Positions 6,364-14,787 are shown, numbered from the stretch's first letter. The stretch is DNA of 15,909 nt from Deltaproteobacteria bacterium (GCA_947483545.1 CANKNP010000082.1:1-15909), one strand, 5' to 3'. The notes: a model not told the origin generated them from the letters alone. Numbers and translations are program-made.

Positions 6364-7935
6364 TCACCCCCCAACCAGGTGCATCGTCCTCCCATCCACG
6401 GCCACCTCCTCCCGCCAGATTCGCTGCTTCCAACTCAGCCGCGGGCGCTGGTCGAAGAGCACCAGCCAGCCCTCGGTCAATCCGAGGCTGTCCATGTACC
6501 CGCCGAGTTGGGTCAGCCCCTTGGCTCTCACGGTGGCCGCCGCTTCATTCGGGCGCACGCGCTTGAGCTCGATGGCGTGCCGGAAGCCGCCGAACTCCAC
6601 GAGCAGGTCGATGCGATGTCGGCCAGCGCCATACTCCCGGGTCACCCGCCCGCCCCCATTCACCACCCGCTGCAGAAAGCCCATGAAGGCCAGATGTGCC
6701 ACCGCCTCGGTGTAGCTGCCCTTGGACCGGGACCGCAGGATCTCCGCGTGCTCCGCCCACCAGCTTTGGAACTCGGTCATCAACGCGGGCATGTCCAAGC
6801 CGCCCTCGGGGGTGCGCCACTTCCAAGCCGGTTCGGGAAGGTTCATCTGCACGTTGTAGGACAGTTGGCGAACCAGCACTTCCCGGTAGAGCGGGTTGGA
6901 GACCTCCGCCCCGCCCCTCGCGCCGCGCGTGACGAGCCCAAGATCGACGACGTATTGAAAATCATCGCTGGCGAGGTCGATGTCATCGTCGCCCAACAGC
7001 ACGGCTTCTAGGATCGGCGCCACGCGGGCCTCCCGCAGCTTGTACCCCAGGCTGTCCAGGTGGGTCGTCCGCGAGAGGATGAGCTTCTCCTTCGCGCTGT
7101 CGATGTGCGCCGCGGTGACCGTGCCCTCGATGCGCGGGTCGTCCAACTGGCGCGCGTAGCCCACACACTGGTCCGCGAGCGCGTTCACCAGGAACGGTTG
7201 CCCCTGGCTCCAATAGAACGCCCGCTCTACTGCCTCAGGGGTGAATTCCTGACCGGTCTCAGTCGTGTGCTGGGCGTAGAGCCGAGCCACCTCGCCCTGG
7301 TTGAAGTTCCGGAGGGTGAGCGAGGCCTTCTTGATGTTGAACGGGCTCCCGGGGCTCGCCGGGACGCCCCCCTTGGCTTGCGCGAGGTAGTCGCGGAGGT
7401 CGCGCATCCCAATCAACGCGACGCTGCTTGGAAAACACCCCGGGCCGCGGTCGGAGAAGCCCGAGCGGAGCTGGCTCAAGAGGTTCACCATCGCGTCGCC
7501 CGTGACCACGTCCGCCTCGTCGATCAGCAGGACCAGGGGCACCTCCCCCAGCGCCTGCGCCCACCGCTTGAGCATCGTTCGGAGGCGGCCGCCCTCGGGG
7601 ACGTCCTTCATGCTGCCGGGAGGATGTTGAGCCTCGGGGAGTTGACTTTGCGCGGCCTCCGCCAGTGTGTGGACCCAGATCGCCTCGGCCGGTGCCACGT
7701 CCGTGTACACCCGGCTGTTCTCGATCGTCACGTAGACGGCTGCCTTCCCAAGCTCGCGTAGCCGTTTGGCGAAGGCGATCATGGCTGTGGTCTTACCGGT
7801 CTGCCGCGCCGCGTGCAGCACGAAGTACAGCTCGTTCTCCACCCAGGACAGCAGGTCGGGCAGCCGCTCCTCCGCGGGCAACATGTAGTGCTTGGCGGGG
7901 TTGCAGGGGCCGGTCGTGTTGAAGCTGCGGCGCAT
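6364..7935 (-). CDS. AAA-like ATPase fused to a PD-(D/E)XK nuclease-like domain
   Basis: 523 residues from ATG 7935. The N-terminal P-loop domain has Walker A ARQTGKTT (43-50) and Walker B LVLLIDEAD (134-142), preceded by a substrate-like segment FNTTGPCNPAKHYMLP typical of AAA-like (PF14516/PF09820-type) ATPases. A sensor-like strand SVALIGMRDLRDYL follows, then a helical lid (FTPEAVERAFYWSQGQPFLVNAL). The C-terminal part (about 395-523) has the nuclease-core pattern H-R-I-D443-LLVEF...AIE456-L-K458-RVR, with the ExK intact. Such proteins are common accessory genes in genomes of this type. Their role is unproven; proposals include defence or DNA handling, and I cannot choose. It converges on the Uma2 gene (4-nt gap) and diverges from the radical SAM gene with a 31-bp gap. 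All key ATPase and nuclease residues are present. Confidence 0.88.
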   Translation of the reverse strand: MRRSFNTTGPCNPAKHYMLPAEERLPDLLSWVENELYFVLHAARQTGKTTAMIAFAKRLRELGKAAVYVTIENSRVYTDVAPAEAIWVHTLAEAAQSQLPEAQHPPGSMKDVPEGGRLRTMLKRWAQALGEVPLVLLIDEADVVTGDAMVNLLSQLRSGFSDRGPGCFPSSVALIGMRDLRDYLAQAKGGVPASPGSPFNIKKASLTLRNFNQGEVARLYAQHTTETGQEFTPEAVERAFYWSQGQPFLVNALADQCVGYARQLDDPRIEGTVTAAHIDSAKEKLILSRTTHLDSLGYKLREARVAPILEAVLLGDDDIDLASDDFQYVVDLGLVTRGARGGAEVSNPLYREVLVRQLSYNVQMNLPEPAWKWRTPEGGLDMPALMTEFQSWWAEHAEILRSRSKGSYTEAVAHLAFMGFLQRVVNGGGRVTREYGAGRHRIDLLVEFGGFRHAIELKRVRPNEAAATVRAKGLTQLGGYMDSLGLTEGWLVLFDQRPRLSWKQRIWREEVAVDGRTMHLVGG

Positions 7936-7945
7936 GCCGGGCCCC

Positions 7946-7957
7946 TATCCCGGGATA
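7946..7957. promoter_or_regulatory. 12-bp perfect palindrome in a 31-bp divergent gap
   Basis: TATCCCGGGATA is flanked by CCCC on both sides and lies between the start codons of the ATPase-nuclease gene (ATG 7935, minus) and the radical SAM gene (ATG 7967, plus). The gap is too small for two full promoters outside the genes, so a protein bound here could affect both starts. GGGAT/GATAGGGG may also serve as a weak ribosome site. Function is unproven. Confidence 0.35.
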
Positions 7958-7966
7958 CCCCGCGCC

Positions 7967-10495
7967 ATGACCGACCTGCCCCCCCTGACCGACGCCCTCG
8001 CCCGCCTCCTCCCCCGCGTCGAGAAGCCCAGCCGCTACCTCGGCACCGAGGTCAATTCGGTCCACAAGGATCTTGCGACTGTACAGGTTCGCCTTGCCTT
8101 GTGCTTCCCAGATCTCTACGACATCGGGCTCGGCAACCTGGGGTTGCACATCCTCTACGCGATCCTGAACCGGGTCGAGGGGCTGTGGTGCGAGCGGGTC
8201 TATTCCCCCGCCAAGGACATGGAAGCCGCGCTTCGGGCCGAGGGCCTGCCCTTGTTCGCGCTGGAGTCGAAATCCCCCCTCCGGGCGTTCGACGGCATCG
8301 GGTTCACGCTCCAGTCCGAGTTGACCTTCACGAACATCCTCAACGTCATCGATCTCGGCGGTTTGCCCCTGCGGAGCTGTGATCGCGGCGAGACGGACCC
8401 CTTGCTCTTTGCGGGTGGCCCCGCAGTGTTCAACCCCGAGCCGTTGGCGCCCTTCCTGGACTTTTTCGTCATCGGGGATGGGGAAGACATCGTGCTCGAG
8501 ATCGCGGAGGTTTTTCGCGCATATTCGGGCCGTGACGCCCGCCTGGCAGCGCTGGCCGCCATTCCCGGGATCTACGTCCCGGTGCTCTACCCCTTCGACG
8601 TGCTGCCCGACGGTCAGATCCTGCCCGCGGTCGATGCCCCGAAGATCGTCAAGCGCACCGTCGCCAGCCTGGACGCTGCGACGTTTCCGGTCGATACGAT
8701 CGTGCCGTTCACCGAGCAGGTACACGACCGCCTCTCGCTCGAAGTCTTGCGTGGTTGCACCCAGGGTTGTCGGTTCTGCCAGGCCGGCATGACCACCCGG
8801 CCCGTTCGGGAGCGCTCACTCCCCAACCTCGACGATCTGCTGGCCCGCACGCTCGACGCCACCGGCTACGAAGAGGTCTCGCTCGTTTCGCTCTCGACCT
8901 GCGACTACTCGCGGGTCCGAACCCTCGTGGACCAGACCGTCCGCGCCGCCAAGCCCCGCAACGTGACGGTTTCGCTGCCCTCTTTGCGCCTCGACAGCTT
9001 CTCCGTCGAGCTGGCCGACATGGTCGCCGACACCCGCCGCACCGGCCTGACATTTGCCCCCGAGGCCGCCAGCCCCCGGCTGCGCGCCGTCATCAACAAG
9101 TGGATCCCCGACGAGGAGCTGATTGGCATGGCGTCGGCCGCCTACAGCCACGGCTGGGACCACGTGAAGCTCTATTTCATGATTGGGCTGCCGACCGAGC
9201 GCGACGACGACATCGACGCCATCGCCGATCTGTGCGAGCGCACGGTTCGGGCTGGCCGGGTGCACAACCGCGCCGCCGCTGTCCGCACAGGGGTCTCCAC
9301 CTTCGTGCCCAAGCCGTTCACGCCGTTTCAGTGGGCCGCGCAGATCGACATGTACGAGACCGACCGCCGCCAGCGCATCCTCGGGGACCGGTTCAAGACC
9401 ATGAAGGGAATCCGGTTTGGGCGTCATCACCCCGAGGAGACGTTTTTGGAGGGGCTGGTCTCCCGTGCGGATCGGCGGGCTGCGGATCTCCTCGAAGCCG
9501 CGTTCCGAAACGGCGCTCGATTTGATGCCTGGAGCGAGCACCTCGACATGAACGCATGGCGACAGGCCATCGAGGACACAAACTACGACGTCGCCTTTGC
9601 ACTCCGCGAGCGAGACGTGACCGAGCGTTTGCCCTGGGACCACATCGACATTCACGTGCCCAAATCCTGGTTCGTCGAGGATTGGAACCGGGCGACCGAA
9701 TTGAAGCACGCCGAGGACTGTCGGCATTCGAAGTGCCATCGGTGCGGTGTCATCGACGTGCTGCGGCCCCTGTGCGCGCACATGCTCCGCGACAATATCG
9801 AGGGCCACAAGCAGGAGAAGACCTGGGTCCGCCAACCCGTGCCCGAGGTGGTCGCCACCCCTGCGGTGCAACGCCTGCGCATCCACATCGGCCGCACCGG
9901 CGAGGCGCGGTTCCTCTCGCACCTCGAGATGCAGACCGCCTGGATCCGGACCCTGCGGCGAGCCCGGGTCGATCTGGTCTACAGCCAGGGTTTTCATCCT
10001 TTGCCGCGCGTGAGTTTTTCGTCGGCGTTGTCCGTCGGTGAGGAGTCTCGCGCCGAATTGTTGGACATCGTCGTCACGCGGGCCGAGCAGCCTGAAAATC
10101 TCGCGGAGCGGCTCCGCAAGACCGTGCCGCCCGGGTTTTTCGTGTACGGCGCGACCATCGTCGATCTGAAGGCCCCCGCGCTCATGGGCCGGCTCGATGC
10201 CGCCGACTACGAGATCGTCGGCGCCCCCGATGTGCGTGACCGCATCGAGGTGATCCTGCAGAGCCCGAGCATCCTGTTGGCGCGAAAGACCAAGGCGGCG
10301 GAGGGGGTGGTGGACGTGGACGTGCGGCCGATGATCCGGTCGATGGTGCAGTCGCCCGATGGGAACATTTTTGTGGGGTTGAAAGATGTGGCAGGTAAAC
10401 CTGGAAAGGCCAAGGAGATGGTGAAATTGCTGGGGTTGGGGGACGTGCGGATCGTCAAGGTCGGGGTGTTTGCGGGGGAGGAGCGGGTGGTGTGA
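7967..10495 (+). CDS. TIGR03960-type radical SAM protein fused to DUF2344 (TIGR03936)
   Basis: 842 residues from ATG 7967. The N-terminal region (about 1-220) is the TIGR03960-type B12-binding-like domain: CFPDLYDIGLGNLGLHILY, FAGGPAVFNPEPLAPFLDFFVIGDGED. The radical SAM core carries the 4Fe-4S motif LRGCTQGCRFCQAG (C264, C268, C271) and later FAPEAASPRLRAVINKWI, which is typical of this family. After it comes a small Cys/His cluster, CRHSKCHRCGV (C585, C590, C593), which looks metal-binding. From about residue 630 to the end lies DUF2344 (RLRIHIGRTGEARFLSHLE, SQGFHPLPRVSFSSALSVG). In many bacteria the two halves are encoded as separate adjacent genes, often beside RNase E/G, suggesting RNA or ribosome modification; the substrate is unknown. 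Here they are one chain. The 3' end overlaps the convergent gene by 41 bp. Family assignment is firm. Confidence 0.93.
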   Translation: MTDLPPLTDALARLLPRVEKPSRYLGTEVNSVHKDLATVQVRLALCFPDLYDIGLGNLGLHILYAILNRVEGLWCERVYSPAKDMEAALRAEGLPLFALESKSPLRAFDGIGFTLQSELTFTNILNVIDLGGLPLRSCDRGETDPLLFAGGPAVFNPEPLAPFLDFFVIGDGEDIVLEIAEVFRAYSGRDARLAALAAIPGIYVPVLYPFDVLPDGQILPAVDAPKIVKRTVASLDAATFPVDTIVPFTEQVHDRLSLEVLRGCTQGCRFCQAGMTTRPVRERSLPNLDDLLARTLDATGYEEVSLVSLSTCDYSRVRTLVDQTVRAAKPRNVTVSLPSLRLDSFSVELADMVADTRRTGLTFAPEAASPRLRAVINKWIPDEELIGMASAAYSHGWDHVKLYFMIGLPTERDDDIDAIADLCERTVRAGRVHNRAAAVRTGVSTFVPKPFTPFQWAAQIDMYETDRRQRILGDRFKTMKGIRFGRHHPEETFLEGLVSRADRRAADLLEAAFRNGARFDAWSEHLDMNAWRQAIEDTNYDVAFALRERDVTERLPWDHIDIHVPKSWFVEDWNRATELKHAEDCRHSKCHRCGVIDVLRPLCAHMLRDNIEGHKQEKTWVRQPVPEVVATPAVQRLRIHIGRTGEARFLSHLEMQTAWIRTLRRARVDLVYSQGFHPLPRVSFSSALSVGEESRAELLDIVVTRAEQPENLAERLRKTVPPGFFVYGATIVDLKAPALMGRLDAADYEIVGAPDVRDRIEVILQSPSILLARKTKAAEGVVDVDVRPMIRSMVQSPDGNIFVGLKDVAGKPGKAKEMVKLLGLGDVRIVKVGVFAGEERVV

Positions 10496-12500
10496 GGATC
10501 ACCCGAACCCCCCAAACCACCACGTTCCGGTCCCGCCCCAACGCGTCCACCACATCGTCCGCGTAGGCGATCGTCAGGACCTCCCCCGCCACCACACGCC
10601 CCAAGTCTACTGTGCGCGCCCGGGGGTGGACCTCCAGGGTCTCCCGACGGCCGGCGATCTCGACCTCTACGACCGCCGCCCGATCCTCCGCCATCGTCGC
10701 GCTCAGCGTGAGCTCCATCCGTCCCCCCACCGCGCTGCGGAACTGTACGCTTCCGTTGGTGTAGAAGGTCACGCGCCCCCCATCCACGCCGACCGCGGCA
10801 CCAGCGGGGTTTTCCGGCGCTACGACGACCCCCTCCTCCATGATCAGCACCACCTCGGCTGGCACGCTCGGGATTTTGGCGCGAATTTTCTCCCTCAGGG
10901 CGTCGGCGTCCCCGGCCGCCCAGATGCCGTTGGTCAGGACCCAACCGCTGTATTTTCCTTGCACCATCCAGGTTGCGACGAGCCGCCAATCGTCCGGGGG
11001 CCCGTCGAAACCGCGAATCGAAAACCAGTGTGGCCCCAACATTGCGGCTTGCACGCCCTCGCGCTGCAGGAGCGCTCCGAGATCCCCGGGGTTTCGCGGC
11101 GACAGGTACAGATTTGCGGCATCCAAATTTCCGAGGCCGTCCAGATCCAAGGTGCGGACGCCGCCGAGCCAGGAGATGCAGCCGAGCCAGCTGACGGCGA
11201 CGGTCTGCTGCGGCATCACATCGACGAGAAGCTGCGCGGACGCCATCGCGAAGGTCTGCACGTCGGACGCGGCGAGCGGTGACTTCTGATGGATGGTCCA
11301 GGCGCGATGGGCGAGCGGGGTCAGCAGGAGGACGGCTACGGCGGCGCCGATCCTACCGGTGGAATGCGACGGTCCGTCGAAGACGCCGGGCCCGCCGCCT
11401 TCCACCTGGAACGGTGCGGGGACGGGCCAGCCCGGCTCCGAGTCACGTCCTTCCAGGGACTTGTGGCCGTCCTGCTTGCGCAGCGCTCGGGCTGGCCCGC
11501 CGATCCGCGCTCGGGCTGGCCCGCCGAACCACCCGACCAGCCCGACCAGCGTCCCGATGGCGACAAGGTAGGCATCATAACGGTAAACATCCGGGTTGGA
11601 CCGAGAGAAGCAGGCGTGCAGCAGCGCGGTGCCGATGAAGAGCAGTGAGCCGACCCGGGAGGCCTCCGTGGGACGGCGCCACAGCGCGCACAGGTTGAGC
11701 ACAATGGGGATCATCCACCCGGCGGATCCCACCGTTTCCAGGATCCGCGCGCCGCGGCCCGTGCCGGTCCAGGGCTCCGTCCCGGAGAGCAGCAGCGCGA
11801 CCGGCAGCGCGTGCCACCCATGCGACATCGACACAGCCGCGAAGCCCAGCGGCGCCAGCGCTGCGAACACGATGATCACCGCGCCCTCCCCGAACCGCCT
11901 TCGGGTAGCGAGCAGCGTCCCGAGCACCGCGGCGAGGAACAGCGCCTCGTACCGAACCGCGCAGGCCGCCATCCCCAGGGCACCGACGCCCAGCAGGCGC
12001 CGACGCCCAGGGTTCACCACCAGCTCGGCGCCGCCGAAGAGAAGCCCCGCGGTCGTCAGCACCTGGAGCACATGCTCCATGCCTTGCACGGCCAGCGCCG
12101 GCAGCGGGGCGAGCCACACCCCGGCAAGGACGGCGAGGGTCGCGACCGGGGTCGATGCCTGTCGCCGATGGGTCCAGCCCGCAAAAACCCCTACGCATCC
12201 GAGCGCAACGAGCACGTTGAGCGCCAACGGGACCCAGGCCGAGCCGCCCGTCAGACCGAACCCCGCCCCGAGGCTTAGCGCCCAGCCGGGCGACGAGCTG
12301 CTGGTCGAAAACTCCCCGGGTTGAACGCCCCAGGTCCCGGTCTCCACCAGATTGCGGGCCAGCGCCATGTGGATGTACGAGTCGTCGAGGGGGTAGGTGA
12401 ACGCACCGTGGCAGATCCCAAGGATCGCTGTGTACAGCTGCACGATCCCGACCAAGGCGGACGCTGCGCCGAGGGCGAACGGGAGCGGGGAGGGGCGCAC
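10455..12500 (-). CDS. Polytopic membrane protein, GT-C glycosyltransferase-like
   Basis: 681 residues from GTG 12500, preceded by TAAGG with 5-nt spacing. An in-frame TTG at 12536 would add 12 polar residues without a better ribosome site. About ten hydrophobic segments lie in residues 5-430. The first is followed by YPLDDSYIHMALARNLVETG (DD at 39-40), placed like the acidic pair in the first outer loop of GT-C-fold lipid-dependent glycosyltransferases. The remainder (about 430-681) is a soluble, probably periplasmic domain with strands and a glycine-rich segment (GLGNLDAANLYLSP). GT-C enzymes move sugars from polyprenyl-phosphate donors outside the membrane. No specific substrate can be named. 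A 24-bp tandem duplication lies in a loop near 11483-11530. The 3' end extends 41 bp into the end of the convergent radical SAM gene. Membrane topology is firm, the GT-C call moderate. Confidence 0.8.
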   Translation of the reverse strand: MRPSPLPFALGAASALVGIVQLYTAILGICHGAFTYPLDDSYIHMALARNLVETGTWGVQPGEFSTSSSSPGWALSLGAGFGLTGGSAWVPLALNVLVALGCVGVFAGWTHRRQASTPVATLAVLAGVWLAPLPALAVQGMEHVLQVLTTAGLLFGGAELVVNPGRRRLLGVGALGMAACAVRYEALFLAAVLGTLLATRRRFGEGAVIIVFAALAPLGFAAVSMSHGWHALPVALLLSGTEPWTGTGRGARILETVGSAGWMIPIVLNLCALWRRPTEASRVGSLLFIGTALLHACFSRSNPDVYRYDAYLVAIGTLVGLVGWFGGPARARIGGPARALRKQDGHKSLEGRDSEPGWPVPAPFQVEGGGPGVFDGPSHSTGRIGAAVAVLLLTPLAHRAWTIHQKSPLAASDVQTFAMASAQLLVDVMPQQTVAVSWLGCISWLGGVRTLDLDGLGNLDAANLYLSPRNPGDLGALLQREGVQAAMLGPHWFSIRGFDGPPDDWRLVATWMVQGKYSGWVLTNGIWAAGDADALREKIRAKIPSVPAEVVLIMEEGVVVAPENPAGAAVGVDGGRVTFYTNGSVQFRSAVGGRMELTLSATMAEDRAAVVEVEIAGRRETLEVHPRARTVDLGRVVAGEVLTIAYADDVVDALGRDRNVVVWGVRVILTPPAPPPQTPRP
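11483..11530. repeat. 24-bp tandem duplication inside the membrane-protein gene
   Basis: 11483-11506 and 11507-11530 are identical at 23 of 24 positions and encode GGPARALR and GGPARARI on the minus strand. A second small tandem repeat, CCCGACCAG twice (11532-11549), abuts it. Both keep the frame and lie where a membrane segment passes into a polar loop. Confidence 0.85.
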
Positions 12501-12655
12501 GGGGACCTTAGCCCATCCAGACGGCGACGAGCGCAACGCGCAGCGCGAGGGATCGCGGGGACATGCGCGTGGGGTATCGCAGTACCGCCTCGCGAAGTCG
12601 CGTGGTCGAGGAGCGGGACGCGAGTTGGCGAGCGTTCTTAGGTTAGTCTCGGGCG

Positions 12656-13042
12656 ATGCTCACGTTGATCTTGATGGCCTGCACCGGCGCCTCCTCCGGG
12701 GCCCAGGACCCGGCGGACGACTCGTCTCCCTCCGGCGTCGCGACCTTCTCCGCCGAGGAGCTGGTCTGGACCGGGCTCACGGTCGGCTTCTCGGAGGTCC
12801 GCCCGCTCGACGTGCTCAACACAGGCAGCGGTCTGCTCGACGTGACCGACGCGGCGATCGTCACGGATCCCGGGGGCGTATTCTCTGTGGACTTCACTGC
12901 CGTGTCGCTCGAGCCGGACGACAAGGTGACGATGCTCGTCTCCGCGCTGCTCACCGAAGACGCACCGGCGACCGGCGAGCTTCGGGTCCGAACCTCCGAT
13001 CCCAGCGCGACGGAAGTGCTCATTCCGTTGGTGGTGGACTAA
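12656..13042 (+). CDS. Lipoprotein with an ASH/choice-of-anchor-D-like domain
   Basis: 128 residues from ATG 12656; an in-frame TAG 9 nt upstream excludes a longer N-terminus. MLTLILMAC is an unusually short lipoprotein signal with lipobox LMAC (Cys9) and no basic n-region. After a Ser/Asp-rich linker, residues 30-128 form one immunoglobulin-like beta-sandwich of the ASPM-SPD2-Hydin/choice-of-anchor D kind: L-V-LNTGSGLLDVTDAAIV, F-S-V-D, LEPDDKVTMLVSAL, GELRVRTSDPSATEVLIPLVV. In this bacterial group such domains are frequent on exported lipoproteins and probably mediate protein contacts. It lies 20 bp before the helical-repeat gene on the same strand, probably the first gene of a three-gene operon. 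The ribosome site is weak (CGGGCG). The lipoprotein call is good; the precise role is unknown. Confidence 0.8.
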   Translation: MLTLILMACTGASSGAQDPADDSSPSGVATFSAEELVWTGLTVGFSEVRPLDVLNTGSGLLDVTDAAIVTDPGGVFSVDFTAVSLEPDDKVTMLVSALLTEDAPATGELRVRTSDPSATEVLIPLVVD

Positions 13043-13062
13043 AGGCTGGTACACTCCATCGG

Positions 13063-14787
13063 GTGAACGAGAGCACGCCCGACCTGTTGGAGCCCGCCGA
13101 TGCCGAGGCCCGCCTTGGCCAGAGCCCCCGGGGCCGCGCCGCCAACGATGTCGTGCTGGCGCTCACCCGCGCCGCCCGCTCCTTTCTGCTCTACGACCCA
13201 CAGAACGAGGCCATCCGCCAGTTCTTGGACGCGCTCCGCGAAGCCGTAGACGCCTACGCCGACGTGCACGGCGATCTCCCGCTGGTCGTGCGGCCGTTTG
13301 AGCTGGTGCTCGACGGCGAGGTCGTGTACCTCGACCGGGATCGGGAGCGGTCTCTCGCCTTCCGCCTGTACCGGGACGGCATTCGACGGCTCACGCTGCA
13401 GCCTGGAACTCCCTGGGTAGAAGTCCTCAAGTTGCTCGAGGTCCTGTCCATTCGCTTTGTCGGCGTCCGGCAGGCCGAGGATGATCTGGTCGTGCTGCTC
13501 TGGAAGGCGGGGTTTCAGAGCATCACGGTAGAGGCGGTCGAGGGGTTCGTGCCCGAGGAGGACGACGACGACGACGACGAAGAGATCGGGGACGACGAAG
13601 AGGAGCGCACCGCGCCGAAGCTCGAGCCGGAGTTCGATCTGCCCGCGCCCGAGCTGTGGGAGAGAGGGGTCGTCGCTCACCGAGAGGTACCGCCGGGCGC
13701 GCGGGCCGCGCTCCTCGCCGAAGACGGTATGACTGAGCTCCCCGGCCAGTGCCTCCAGCTCGTGCACGAGCTGATGCGGTGCGCAGAGGACGCGGAGGAC
13801 CCGCTGTCGTTCATCGAGATCGAGCCGATGCTCCGCGAGATCCGTGATTTTGTGTTGTCCGAGGGTCACCTGGAGGTGGTGTTGGACATGGCGACCCGGG
13901 TGAGCGGCGGGGGCCTGCGGGACCTCTCGGCGCGTGAGCGGGATGGGTTCCTGGCGACGTTCGCGGAAGCGCGGGCGATCGGCAAGCTCATGCAGAGCGT
14001 CGCGAAGCAGGGTCTGGAGGCACCGGCGGAGCTGCTGGCGTTGTTGGAGGCGGTCCCGGGGGATCATCTCCGGGCGGTGCTCGGGGTTTTGGAACACGCG
14101 GCGACAGAGCCCGAACGTCGTGTCGCCCGCTCGCTCATCGAGGGGTACGCGCGCAAACACAGCGGACGTATCGTGGATCAGGTCCAGTCGTCGTCGCCGG
14201 CTGTGGCGGCCGAGCTGCTGCGCGCCCTTCGGCACGTGGACATGGACCGCGCGATCGAGGCCGTCCGTCAATCGACGGGCCGTCGGGATCTGGATTTCGA
14301 GAGCGGCGCGCTCCGGGTGCTGGAGGCAGCGCCCAACACCGCGGTGGTGGCCCGGCTGATCGTCGGGTACCTGAGCTCGACCTTCGGCGAGGTCCGAATC
14401 CATGCGATGCGCCTGGTGGGCGCCCGCGGGGTGGCGGCGGCGTTCCCGGTGATGCTGGAGCGCGTCAAGCGCGAGAGCCTCCGGGGACTGTCAGAGGCGG
14501 AGGCGGAGGCCTTCGGCGAGGCGCTCGCAGGGTCGGATCCCGTGAAGGCGGCGGAACAATTCCGAGAGTGGATCAAGCCGCGCGGGTTCTTCACCGCCCT
14601 CGCGCCGCCGATGCTACTCTGGGTCGCGGTCTCCGGGCTCGTGCATGTCCCGGCTGCGGATGCCGAGCAGCTCATCAAGATCGCTGGGGAGAAGGGCAGC
14701 GCTGAGCTGCAGCGGTACTGCACCGCTGCGATGGTGCGACGTCGCCGCGGCGGGCGCGCAGAGCCCGGCGTTCGGGGGGCGCGATGA
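13063..14787 (+). CDS. Helical-repeat (HEAT-like) protein with shared N-terminal domain and acidic linker
   Basis: 574 residues from GTG 13063 (VNESTPDLLEPAD). The ribosome site is weak, but translation before this point reads as an unrelated Arg/Gly-rich frame overlapping the lipoprotein gene. The N-terminal domain (about 25-163) is alpha/beta: a helix ending in LLYDPQNEAIRQFLDALR, strand LVVRPFELVLDGEVVY, LAFRLYRDGIRRLTLQPG, then LKLLEVLSIRFVG. A tract EEDDDDDDEEIGDDEEE (165-181) follows, encoded by six GAC codons plus similar ones. From about 200 on, the sequence is repeated amphipathic helices with HEAT-like spacing (LLALLEAV, VARLIVGYL, RIHAMRLVGARG), probably a protein-interaction scaffold. 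No signal peptide; cytoplasmic. It overlaps the HD-domain gene by 4 bp (ATGA), which implies coupled translation and a shared function. The N-terminal domain resembles that of its partner. Confidence 0.8.
   Translation: MNESTPDLLEPADAEARLGQSPRGRAANDVVLALTRAARSFLLYDPQNEAIRQFLDALREAVDAYADVHGDLPLVVRPFELVLDGEVVYLDRDRERSLAFRLYRDGIRRLTLQPGTPWVEVLKLLEVLSIRFVGVRQAEDDLVVLLWKAGFQSITVEAVEGFVPEEDDDDDDEEIGDDEEERTAPKLEPEFDLPAPELWERGVVAHREVPPGARAALLAEDGMTELPGQCLQLVHELMRCAEDAEDPLSFIEIEPMLREIRDFVLSEGHLEVVLDMATRVSGGGLRDLSARERDGFLATFAEARAIGKLMQSVAKQGLEAPAELLALLEAVPGDHLRAVLGVLEHAATEPERRVARSLIEGYARKHSGRIVDQVQSSSPAVAAELLRALRHVDMDRAIEAVRQSTGRRDLDFESGALRVLEAAPNTAVVARLIVGYLSSTFGEVRIHAMRLVGARGVAAAFPVMLERVKRESLRGLSEAEAEAFGEALAGSDPVKAAEQFREWIKPRGFFTALAPPMLLWVAVSGLVHVPAADAEQLIKIAGEKGSAELQRYCTAAMVRRRRGGRAEPGVRGAR
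13561..13578 (+). repeat. (GAC)6 trinucleotide run
   Basis: Six consecutive GAC codons encode the Asp run of the acidic linker in the helical-repeat protein and are followed by GAA/GAG/GAC codons up to about 13605. Length change by slippage would keep the frame. Confidence 0.9.

Noticed and set aside
5730..7935. Uma2 plus ATPase-nuclease block as a transposon
   Set aside because: No terminal inverted repeats, target-site duplication or transposase gene were seen around it.
8816..9997. Minus-strand open frame of 393 codons inside the radical SAM gene
   Set aside because: The coding strand has the CxxxCxxC cluster and family-wide motifs throughout this interval.
12501..12655. Promoters or small RNA in the divergent spacer before the lipoprotein gene
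   Set aside because: Only weak inverted repeats (GGTA/TACC, a 7-bp hairpin with a mismatch) and no convincing paired -35/-10 boxes were found.
12397..13062. 5' extension of the helical-repeat gene upstream of GTG 13063
   Set aside because: The extension is Arg/Gly-rich, runs across the lipoprotein gene in another frame and across the start of the divergent membrane-protein gene, and carries no domain.
13039..14403. Minus-strand open frame of 454 codons opposite the helical-repeat gene
   Set aside because: Antisense shadow; its Val-rich run is the complement of the acidic GAC tract on the coding strand.
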